Source of the DNA: Xenopus tropicalis
Lineage: Eukaryota > Chordata > Amphibia > Anura > Pipidae
Assembly: GCF_000004195.4 (NCBI RefSeq)
Contig: NC_030678.2
Coordinates: forward strand, 157,087,547 to 157,151,546
DNA length: 64,000 bases
Direction of reading: 5' to 3'
Shown: piece by piece, positions 55,381-64,000 of the stretch
How positions within the stretch are numbered: position 1 is the stretch's first letter
How the letters are laid out: the number at the start of each line of letters is the position of its first letter
Translations under genes and position numbers: made by a program
The notes under the pieces: model-generated
Seen by the model: the letters and a program-made list of their open reading frames with translations, nothing else
What the model was told of the DNA's origin: nothing
Databases searched by the model: none

Positions 55381-55652
55381 TACAAGTGAATTCTTTCGCC
55401 AGGCATGGATTTGCATCAATTTTCTAATCGTTTTGGTAAACGTCCGTGAAAATTTGCCATGAAAAAATTTGTCACGCATGACAAAAAGTTGTGGGCTGCA
55501 GTCTTGTCAAAATGGGTGCGGTCATTTAAAAAATAAGCTGCGTGCAACAAAATGGTCGTGCAACACCCACATTTTACAGTTGTGCAAATTTTCTTGGTAG
55601 TTTTGTGAATTTTCCGCCGAAGCGAAAAGGGACAGATTCGCTCATTACTACA
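55381..55652. mobile_element. hAT MITE family D inside the PLE linker
   Basis: CGCCAGGCATGGATTTGC at the left and GACAGATTCGCTCATTACTA at the right are family D in reverse. CAAGTGAA near 55382 and CAAGTGAC after 55652 may be its 8-bp TSD (7 of 8), with a short left-end truncation. Confidence 0.7.
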
Positions 55653-55968
55653 AGTGACACATCTTCGGGCCCCACATCTAAACATACCCCTCTGGGACAA
55701 CCTTATAGGTGTTGTTCTATGGCCGTTATCTTCCCTGAGAAGGCTAGTAGATATGACATTAGCTAGAGTACTTGGGTCAATAAATCTACATCCATTGGCC
55801 GGTATCTTTTCTAGTGTAGGGTCAGTTCTCAGAATGGAAGGTCCTTGCACCTTTATATGCTCCTTGGTCTTAAGTTCTTGTGGGGGAGCCACAATATCTG
55901 CTTTAAGCGACTGACCAAACAGATGCCGTATTTGCATCCATATCCCAAGTTGCAATGGGCCACACTTA
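55653..55968 (-). pseudogene. PLE linker remnant between RT and endonuclease
   Basis: The frame begins upstream at 55991 and enters element F sequence there; PLE sequence starts at 55968. PSILRTDPTL (residues 51-60) matches the W-P-I-L-x-x-D-P-x-L motif after the RT, and FRCGARRCVTC (104-114) matches the cysteine motif CGxCxxC-type knuckle before the GIY-YIG domain. After residue 115 the frame runs into hAT sequence. The next PLE piece (55380-55272) reads SKSYTIEDYINCNT, the segment just before the endonuclease. Confidence 0.72.
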
Positions 55969-58900
55969 GGGGCAGATTTATTAAAGTACAATCACTCCAA
56001 ATCCGACTTTTTCATACTGAGCGTATTTTCTGCGACTTTTTCGTACATTGTGCAACTTTTTTTGTACCTTGTGCAACTTTTTCGTACCTTTGCATGACTT
56101 TTTTGAACTTTGCGACAAAATCGTATTGTCGCGCCGAGTATCAAAGTTTTGTATTCATTCAAGCTTCGGTATTGTGACTTTCCTTGGGCCAGGTTGGAGC
56201 TGCAGAGTGCCATTGTGCCCTATGGGAGGCTTTCCTTGGGCCGGGTTGGAGCTGCAGAGTGCCATTGAGCCCTATGGGAGACTTTCCTTGGGCCAGGTTG
56301 GAGCTGCAGAGTGCCATTGAGCCCTATGGGAGACTTTCCTTGGGCCGGGTTGGAGCTGCAGAGTGCCATTGAGCCCTATGGGAGACTTTCCTTGGGCCGG
56401 GTTGGAGCTGCAGAGTGCCATTGAGCCCTATGGGAGACTTTCCTTGGGCCGGGTTGGAGCTGCAGAGTGCCATTGAGCCCTATGGGAGACTTTCCTTGGG
56501 CCAGGTTGGAGCTGCAGAGTGCCATTGAGCCCTATGGGAGACTTTCCTTGGGCCGGGTTGGAGGTGCAGAGTGCCATTGAGCCCTATGGGAGACTTTCCT
56601 TGGGCCGGGTTGGAGCTGCAGAGTGCCATTGAGCCCTATGGGAGACTTTCCTTGGGCCGGGTTGGAGCTGCAGAGTGCCATTGAGCCCTATGGGAGACTT
56701 TCCTTGGGCCGGGTTGGAGCTGCAGAGTGCCATTGAGCCCTATGGGAGACTTTCCTTGGGCCAGGTTGGAGCTGCAGAGTGCCATTGAGCCCTATGGGAG
56801 ACTTTCCTTGGGCCGGGTTGGAGGTGCAGAGTGCCATTGAGCCCTATGGGAGACTTTCCTTGGGCCGGGTTGGAGCTGCAGAGTGCCATTGAGCCCTATG
56901 GGAGACTTTCCTTGGGCCGGGTTGGAGCTGCAGAGTGCCATTGAGCCCTATGGGAGACTTTCCTTGGGCCGGGTTGGAGCGGCAGAGTGCCATTGAGCCC
57001 TATGGGAGACTTTCCTTGGGCCGGGTTGGAGCTGCAGAGTGCCATCGAGCCCTATGGGAGACTTTCCTTGGGCCGGGTTGGAGCTGCAGAGTGCCATCGA
57101 GCCCTATGGGAGACTTTCCTTGGGCCGGGTTGGAGCTGCAGAGTGCCATCGAGACCTATGGGAGGCTTTCCTTGGGCCGGGTTGGAGCTGCAGAGTGCCA
57201 TTGAGCCCTATGGGCGACTTTCCTTGGGCCGGGTTGGAGCTGCAGAGTGCCATTGAGCCCTATGGGAGACTTTCCTTGGGCCGGGTTGGAGCTGCAGAGT
57301 GCCATTGAGCCCTATGGGAGACTTTCCTTGGGCCGGGTTGGAGCTGCAGAGTGCCATTGAGCCCTATGGGAGACTTTCCTTGGGCCGGGTTGGAGCTGCA
57401 GAGTGACAATGAGCCCTATGGGAGACTTTCCTTGGGCCGGGTTGGAGCTGCAGAGTGCCATTGAGCCCTATGGAGCTGCAGAGTGCCATTGAGCCCTATG
57501 GGAGACTTTCCTTGGGCCGGGTTGGAGCTGCAGAGTGCCATTGAGCCCTATGGGAGACATTCCTTGGGCCAGGTTGGAGCTGCAGAGTGCCATTGAGCCC
57601 TATGGGAGACTTTCCTTGGGCCGGGTTGGAGCTGCAGAGTGCCATTGAGCCCTATGGGAGACTTTCCTTGGGCCGGGTTGGAGCTGCAGAGTGCCATTGA
57701 GCCCTATGGGAGACTTTCCTTGGGCCGGGTTGAAGCTGCAGAGTGCCATTGAGCCCTATGGGAGACTTTCCTTGGGCCGGGTTGGAGCTGCAGAGTGCCA
57801 TTGAGCCCTATGGGAGACTTTCCTTGGGCCGGGTTGGAGCTGCAGAGTGCCATTGAGCCCTATGGGAGACTTTCCTTGGGCCGGGTTGGAGCTGCAGAGT
57901 GCCATTGAGCCCTATGGGAGACTTTCCTTGGGCCGGGTTGGAGCTGCAGAGTGCCATTGAGCCCTATGGAGCTGCAGAGTGCCATTGAGCCCTATGGGAG
58001 ACTTTCCTTGGGCCGGGTTGGAGCTGCAGAGTGCCATTGAGCCCTATGGGAGACATTCCTTGGGCCAGGTTGGAGCTGCAGAGTGCCATTGAGCCCTATG
58101 GGAGACTTTCCTTGGGCCGGGTTGGAGCTGCAGAGTGCCATCGAGCCCTATGGGAGACTTTCCTTGGGCCGGGTTGGAGCTGCAGAGTGCCATTGAGACC
58201 TATGGGAGGCTTTCCTTGGGCCGGGTTGGAGCTGCAGAGTGCCATTGAGCCCTATGGGCGACTTTCCTTGGGCCGGGTTGGAGCTGCAGAGTGCCATTGA
58301 GCCCTATGGGAGACTTTCCTTGGGCCGGGTTGGAGCTGCAGAGTGCCATTGAGCCCTATGGGAGACTTTCCTTGGGCCGGGTTGGAGCTGCAGAGTGCCA
58401 TTGAGCCCTATGGGAGACTTTCCTTGGGCCGGGTTGGAGCTGCAGAGTGCCATTGAGCCCTATGGGCGACTTTCCTTGGGCCAGGTTGGAGCTGCAGAGT
58501 GCCATTGAGTCCTATGGGAGACTTTCCTTGGGCCGGGTTGGAGCTGCAGAGTGACAATGAGCCCTATGGGAGACTTTCCTTGGGCCGGGTTGGAGCTGCA
58601 GAGTGCCATTGAGCCCTATGGAGCTGCAGAGTGCCATTGAGCCCTATGGGAGACTTTCCTTGGGCCGGGTTGGAGCTGCAGAGTGCCATTGAGCCCTATG
58701 GGAGACATTCCTTGGGCCGGGTTGGAGCTGCAGAGTGCCATTGAGCCCTATGGGAGACTTTCCTTGGGCCGGGTTGGAGCTGCAGAGTGCCATTGAGCCC
58801 TATGGGAGACTTTCCTTGGGCCGGGTTGGAGCTGCAGAGTGCCATTGAGCCCTATGGGAGACTTTCCTTGGGCCGGGTTGGAGCTGCAGAGTGCCATTGA

Positions 58901-59758
58901 GCCCTATGGGAGACTTTCCTTGGGCGGGGTTGGAGCTGCAGAGTGCCATTGAGCCCTATGGGAGACTTTCCTTGGGCCGGGTTGGAGCTGCAGAGTGCCA
59001 TTGAGCCCTATGGGAGACTTTCCTTGGGCCGGGTTGGAGCTGCAGAGTGCCATTGAGCCCTATGGGAGACTTTCCTTGGGCCGGGTTGGAGCTGCAGAGT
59101 GCCATTGAGCCCTATGGGAGACATTCCTTGGGCCGGGTTGGAGCTGCAGAGTGCCATTGAGCCCTATGGGAGACTTTCCTTGGGCCGGGTTGGAGCTGCA
59201 GAGTGCCATTGAGCCCTATGGGAGACATTCCTTGGGCCGGGTTGGAGCTGCAGAGTGCCATTGAGCCCTATGGGAGACTTTCCTTGGGCCGGGTTGGAGC
59301 TGCAGAGTGCCATTGAGCCCTATGGGAGACTTTCCTTGGGCCGGGTTGGAGCTGCAGAGTGCCATTGAGCCCTATGGGAGACTTTCCTTGGGCCGGGTTG
59401 GAGCTGCAGAGTGCCATTGAGCCCTATGGGAGGCTTTCCTTGGGCCAGGTTGGAGCTGCAGAGTGCCATTGAGCCCTATGGGAGACTTTCCTTGGGCTGG
59501 GTTGGAGCTGCAGAGTGCCATTGAGCCCTATGGGAGGCTTCCAAAATCATGCACTGAAGGATCAAAGTCAGAAAGGTTTTCCCGATCGTTTGGATACGAA
59601 AATTTTGTGACTTTTGGATCGCCAATACAATATTATCGTGACTAATACGATTTTTTCGTAAGCATTTTCGTGATATTTGCAGTCATCAGAAATTATCGTA
59701 TCTAATCCGAATTTTACCCATTTCAGGATTCAAACTCGTACTTTGATGAATCTGCCCC
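55969..59758. mobile_element. 3.79-kb Harbinger-like element F filled by a 52-bp minisatellite
   Basis: Left end GGGGCAGATTTATTAAAGTA, right end TACTTTGATGAATCTGCCCC, with TSD TTA at 55966-55968 and 59759-59761. Unique arms of about 205 bp flank the array. The 3-bp TWA target and GGGG-starting ends resemble PIF/Harbinger MITEs. No transposase frame is present; nearly 90% of the length is tandem repeat. Confidence 0.85.
56176..59545 (+). repeat. 52-bp minisatellite, about 65 units with higher-order structure
   Basis: Unit TTCCTTGGGCCGGGTTGGAG plus CTGCAGAGTGCCATTGAGCC and CTATGGGAGACT. Unit variants recur at fixed offsets: GGGCGACTT at 57212 and 58256 and GAGACCTATG at 57151 and 58195 (1044 bp), GAGTGACAATG at 57401 and 58549 and a 24-bp-deleted unit at 57471 and 58619 (1148 bp), deleted unit 57471 to 57967 (496 bp), GGAGGTGCAG at 56560 and 56820 (260 bp, five units). 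The repeated 60-90 codon frames in three phases are artefacts, since 52 is not a multiple of three. Confidence 0.95.
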
Positions 59759-59906
59759 TTAGCATGTGTCCGCTATGGGGAAAAAGCACTGCATTGTGGG
59801 AAAACATACATGGCAATTTGTGTCCGAAAAACATGTTAGTCTTAGTTTGCCTATGATCCCTCTTTCCCACTTTATGTATTGGAATTTCTATTTATTCTTT
59901 TTCTAA
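59759..59906. other. Short spacer, possibly upstream PLE sequence
   Basis: If element F inserted inside the PLE, PLE sequence should resume here on the minus strand. I see no motif that proves it. Confidence 0.3.
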
Positions 59907-60755
59907 TAGTGATGAGCGAATCTGTCCCATTTTGCTTTGGCAAAAAATTTTGGAAACGCAGAAATTGATCCGTGTCAAAAATAATTGGCGCGTGCGTCAT
60001 AAAAAACTGGTGTGTGCGTAATTTTTTTGGACGCAGGCAACATATTTTGACGTGTGGCAAGTTTTACATCTGCAAATTTTTTCGTCTGTTTCTTGGAAAA
60101 ACCACCAATGGCAAAATGCGGAAATTTGCCGCGTCCAAAAAGTCACACAATAGCCATGTTTCATAAGTTTTTTACCGTTTTACTAATTTCTTAGTGATGA
60201 GCAAATCTGTCCCGTTTCACTTCACCATAAAATTTGCGGAACGCATTTGTTGCACGTTTTTTTTCCGCCTGTCTTTTTTGTTGCTCGAGTCTATTTTTTG
60301 ATGCGACCAAGTCCTTTTTCTGACACGACCATGCCCTATTTGACACAACCGCGCCCTGTTTTTGACATGACTGCGCCCAATTTGACGCACTATGAATTTT
60401 TCCACAGCAAATTTTCACAGGAGTTTCGTGAAACAATTCGTCAATGACGAAATACGGAAATTCGTGATGAGTGAATCTATCCCATTTTGCTTTGGCAAAA
60501 AATTTGCGAATCTTTGAAAAGATTTGCGAAATGGCAAAGAAATTTTGGGAAACGCAGAAATTGATCCGTGTCAAAAATAATTGGCACATGCGTAATTTTT
60601 TGGACGCAGGCAACAATTTTTGACGTGTGCCAAATTTTCCCACTGCAAATTGTTTCGTTCATTTTGCAGAAAAATCCGCCAATGGCGAAACGCTGAAATT
60701 CACCGCAAATCCATTGCCTGGTGAAAAATTTCACCCATCGCTAATCACTATTTAA
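59907..60755. mobile_element. Three abutting hAT MITE family D copies
   Basis: Family D left ends occur at 59907 (TAGTGATGAGCGAATCTGTC), 60193 (TAGTGATGAGCAAATCTGTC) and about 60464 (GTGATGAGTGAATCTATC). The last ends with CCCATCGCTAATCACTA near 60754. The middle copy has 20-22-bp periodic GAC(A/G)C...CGCCCTGTTTTT segments (60295-60390). Individual TSDs cannot be separated. Confidence 0.75.
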
Positions 60756-61055
60756 CTGCAAATTTTTCAACATATTTACAAAGGATAAATTTGTTCCGGA
60801 TATACATTTGGGGTGGGATTTGTTTCGTTATTACCTAAAATGCCCTTCTGCGCTGGTGAATGAATTGTGCGCCTGATTCCTCATTCTCATTCTTCTGCAG
60901 ATATTCAACTTTTTAGTTTTTTTGGCTTTGCTTCTCTATTAGTATTCCCAATGTCATCTTTTTTTGAATAATTCCACTATGCCCCTGTGAAACAGCAGCT
61001 ACTTAGTTTTGATTAATGATTTCAGGGACATTACACAGCCTGCACGCGGGTGTAG
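60756..61055. other. No supported feature
   Basis: Unique-looking sequence upstream of the candidate exon. Confidence 0.4.
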
Positions 61056-61241
61056 TTGTCAGCGATAAGGACTTTTTGTACTGAGAATCACAGAACACAA
61101 GCCGGGAATGTTCTCTGCTGCTGCTGCTGCCGGGTTATGTTTCTAGACACGGAGACGATGGATGAGATAGATGACTTTGCGGAGAAGCTGCTTTCTGTAA
61201 CTGCTGAACCCTGTATACCTGTGGGAGTAAAATATACCTGA
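61056..61241 (+). other. Candidate first coding exon or short ORF (weak)
   Basis: A non-repetitive patch with CpGs. An ATG near 61159 in good context (GAGACGATGG) opens MDEIDDFAEKLLSVTAEP and continues to a TGA after VKYT. The acidic amphipathic start looks protein-like. CTGCTTTCT|GTAACT could be a splice donor, which would truncate the frame after LLS. The longer frame upstream starts at a non-ATG codon. No family recognised and no acceptor-linked exon found. Confidence 0.22.
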
Positions 61242-61301
61242 ACGATGTGCATTCTGGGTCTCTACCGGAATGAATTATTTTAAGCTTGGTAAAAACCAAT
61301 T

Positions 61302-61860
61302 CATTTTACAGGCATGGAATCCATTATCTGGAAACCTGTTATCCAGAAAGTTCAGAATTATGGAAAGGCCATCTGCCCTACATTCCATTTTAATCCAATA
61401 ATTAACATTTTCCCCAATTCCCTATTTTTGACCCCAACTATGATATAATTAATCCTTATCAAAGGAAAAACAATCCTTTTGGGTTTATTTTCTAGTAGCC
61501 TTTTGGTAACAAAGATCCAAATTAAAGAAAGTCCACTTTTCTGGAAAGCCCCAAGTCCAGAGTAGTGATGAGCGAATCTGTCCCGTTTCGATCTACCGGA
61601 AAATTCCCAAATCTTTCAAAAGATTCGCAAAGCGGCGAAAATGTTGCGCGCCAAAAAAAACTATTGCAACAATTTTTGGATGCGCGACTTTTCTTGCCAC
61701 AATTTTTGGACGTGTAGCAAATTTTTTCATCCATTTCGCAAAACAATTCGCCAATGGCGAAACACAGAAATTCGCCACAAATCCATGCCTGCCGAAACAT
61801 TTCGCCCATCGCTAGTCCCGAGCATTCTGGATAACAGGTCCCACGTATGTACCTGTATGA
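61302..61860. mobile_element. Family A copy split by a hAT MITE
   Basis: ACAGGCATGGAATCCATTAT at the left, one diverged unit (ATGATATAATTAATCC), then the right arm GCCCCAAGTCC, interrupted by the hAT, resuming as CGAGCATTCTGGATAACAGG and ending ACGTATGTACCTGTA. Confidence 0.85.
61563..61814. mobile_element. hAT MITE family D nested in family A (252 bp)
   Basis: Ends TAGTGATGAGCGAATCTGTC and GCCCATCGCTA, with 8-bp TSD GTCCAGAG (61555-61562) and GTCCCGAG (61815-61822). Joining the flanks restores the normal family A arm (AGGTCCCGAGCATTCTGG), an internal empty-site check. Confidence 0.9.
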
Positions 61861-62810
61861 TGTTTCCATTTCTTTAGGTCCAACAATATATATACTGTAG
61901 ATGGAATTTCAGATTAAAAACCCCATTCCGGTCTAGTGAATTTTTTTTCCTTGTTCAGATTTTTTTGCCTAATACAGAATGGCAACATTTGCGTTTTCAC
62001 AAGTGGCAAAAGTTGTTGCCAATCTGCCCTAGAATTCTCCTTTAAACCCACTGGAAGTCACTCTAGTGACCACATATACAAGGAGCAAATATCTAAAATG
62101 AACCTGACCTGCAAATTTGATGGTTAAAGAGCTAAAATCCTCCCATTAGAAACAGTGCTGGAGATGACAGGGAAATTATTTTTTTATATGGCACCTTTAA
62201 AGGATCCCGTCAATTATTGAAAGAAAAAACCCCATTCTTTTCTTCCTAATAAGCATTCAAGGACTGTTTTGGTTATGTAAATCTGGGCCCACATAATGTT
62301 AGTTTGTAAAATAAAATATGACAAGTGAGACAAATAGATAAACAGTTTGAGAGCTTTCCCTGGTTCGGCAGTATTAATATGGGGAATGTGCGGCAGCAAT
62401 GAGACGGGTTGGTTTCAAGGTTATCCAGATACAATTCAGCAATCAGTTCATGGAAATAAAACGTTAGCGGCTGCTTATTCTAGTCTCTTTGTCTCTGAAA
62501 TATCTCGGCTTCAAGGGAAAAGATGAGCAGGTTACATTTAATAAATACATTTTCTTTGTGTTTTCTTGGAAATAAACAATACCTGGAATATCCCTGCACA
62601 CTATCGGGGTGAATGACATCTCCCTTGTTATGATTGAAGAGGAATTTCTTACTGTTTCAAGGTAACGGATGTTAGATAAATAGATTCCATGCAACTGTGC
62701 ATGTAATGTTGGCTGCACATACCCTGCCTGTTGTACAGTGCTGCAGAATATGCACCATATTTATCCAATATGCACTGAGATTTGCCAAGTTTGAGTTGGC
62801 TGGATGTTTA
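61861..62810. other. No supported feature
   Basis: Unique-looking sequence. Confidence 0.45.
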
Positions 62811-62958
62811 GGGGGGTACTTAATAACATTGGAGACAAATATCACCGGTGTCATTGCCCATAGCAACCAATTAACAGGTGACCATTCAAATATAATTACT
62901 GATTGGTTGTTATGGGAAACATCACTGGTGATGTCTCCAATGTTAATAAATACGCCCC
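62811..62958. mobile_element. Short palindromic MITE (148 bp)
   Basis: Inverted ends GGGGGGTACTTAATAACATT and AATGTTAATAAATACGCCCC, then TGGAGACA...TGTCTCCA pairing. Flanks TTA and TAA; a Harbinger-type origin is likely but the TSD is not identical. Confidence 0.75.
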
Positions 62959-63576
62959 TAAAGTGTTTTTTTGGTAACAGTGATTAAGCAAGGCACTGCA
63001 ATCAGGCCACAAAATAGAACTTACTGCGCATTTCCCTTAGGGCAAAGGCTGAACTGCACCCTTCATGCTCTGGATGGGCCTCTGTTATAAAATTGTGGGT
63101 TACAGATATGACATTTGCGCTATACAACTGGTGCCAGGAAAACAAGTCTCATTAACCAATGCCTAGGTGCACTAAATCTGCAGTATATGATATGCTTGTT
63201 TTTGGACAAATTGCGCCCATAGAAAGTTGCAGCAAAATTGTGCTTTCAGTGAATGACATGCAGGAATTGGGGTCTGGCCAGGGGCTATGTACCTGGTATT
63301 TTATCGGCCAGGTGACAACCCTTTACCCCATAGGCTTAGTGACCACTTCCTGTCCCACTTTAATATAGTGTTTGTAAATGGGTGGCACTTGCCTTTTGGC
63401 CTTCTGTCTGCTGAACCAGGTGAATGTGTGCTGGGGAGTCAACAAGTCCCAGTAAAGAGTTCTGCCCTAGAGGAAAACAGGAACAGAGACCCCTATATGA
63501 GGTAAAGTCACTTACAGGACTAGTTGTTACTGTAGCATGTTCTAGGAATGCGAGATAGACTAGCAAAGCTATAGAC
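62959..63576. other. No supported feature
   Basis: Unique-looking sequence. Confidence 0.4.
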
Positions 63577-63846
63577 CAGGGATCCCTGGTCTTGGAGAGC
63601 AACACAAGCACCATAATAGTTCATGGAGGAGCCAAATAAGGGCTGTGATTGGCTATTAGGCAGCCACTATGCACACTATCAGCTTACAGGGGCTTTATTT
63701 GGTAGTAAATCTTGTTTTTATTCAACCAAAACTTGCCCCCAAGTCAGGAATTCAAAAATAACTCCCTGGTTTGGGGGCACTGAGAGCAACATCCAAGGGG
63801 TTGGGGAGCAACATGTTGCCCCTGAGCCACTGGTTGGGGATCAGTG
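63577..63846. mobile_element. hAT-like family I, compact copy (270 bp)
   Basis: Ends CAGGGATCCCTGGTC and TTGGGGATCAGTG, with interior nearly identical to 25760-25965. Flanking octamers CTATAGAC and ATGTAGGG agree poorly. The frame containing EQHVAPEPL reads across the repeat and is also seen at 25784. Confidence 0.75.
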
Positions 63847-64000
63847 ATGTAGGGGACCCATTTTTGACAGAAACCCTAAAGGTGAGTCTTAACACCTTCC
63901 AAGCCATCTCTACAGTAGTGTCATACAACTCTGCTGTACCTATGGCTGTATCTGACTATACTACCTCATTTACCTTGTGAGTATTAAATCTCTGGGGAGT
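63847..64000. other. No supported feature
   Basis: Window end; nothing recognised. Confidence 0.4.

Larger units (their letters stand above)
53545..55968 (-). mobile_element. Degenerate Penelope-like element, split by nested insertions
   Basis: Minus-strand order: RT-distal/linker remnant (55968-55653), hAT MITE D (55652-55381), linker to endonuclease (55380-55272), element B with nested C (55271-54308), GIY-YIG endonuclease remnant (54307-53975), 3' region with a terminal-repeat-like core near 53741-53779 and a GTGCGTTCTACTGTTTGC tail near 53560. The reverse transcriptase core is not present in the visible part; it may have continued beyond the element inserted at 55969. Confidence 0.75.

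Noticed and set aside
56184..59645. Repeated 60-90 codon frames in three phases
   Set aside because: The 52-bp unit is not a multiple of three, so identical peptides reappear in each phase; no gene.

Overview
This window reads as non-coding vertebrate nuclear DNA, most likely from a clawed frog (Xenopus). I infer this from the repeat repertoire: several palindromic DNA-transposon families with 3-bp or 8-bp target-site duplications (TSDs), T2-type elements with TTAA ends, a CR1-clade LINE fragment, a Penelope-like element (PLE), and many copies of a family starting CAGGTATGGGATCC that I associate with Xenopus. Base composition is AT-rich with scattered GC-rich islands. I find no confidently supported protein-coding gene. 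Nearly every long open reading frame is an artefact of a tandem repeat with no stop codon; several of those start at GTG, not ATG.

Layout. 1-5 kb: a Harbinger-like element carrying a 45-bp minisatellite, then two hAT elements nested with readable 8-bp TSDs. 5-13 kb: large palindromic MITEs, one containing a nested hAT MITE, then a 21-bp minisatellite grown out of another hAT MITE. 13-25 kb: a CR1 fragment, hAT MITEs with internal tandem repeats, a probable solo LTR, and copies of family A. 27.1-28.6 kb: a cluster of near-perfect palindromes separated by (TA)n tracts, built from PLE-type end sequences with hammerhead-ribozyme-like cores. 36.3-38.5 kb: a CpG-rich region with four tandem arrays and a possible minus-strand first exon. 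41-45 kb: family A copies with a variable number of 113-bp units, and a tandem duplication interrupted by a short PLE-type insertion. 48.6-51.5 kb: MITEs and a further palindrome. 53.5-59.8 kb: a degenerate minus-strand PLE with a GIY-YIG endonuclease remnant, broken by three insertions, one of them a 3.8-kb Harbinger-like element made mostly of 52-bp repeats. 60-64 kb: more hAT MITEs and one possible first exon.

The parts do not form a pathway. The recurrent theme is structural: terminal-inverted-repeat elements repeatedly carry private minisatellites in their centres, and PLE-type ends sit head to head as long hairpins in TA microsatellites. Insertion order can be read directly from TSDs and from paralogous empty sites.
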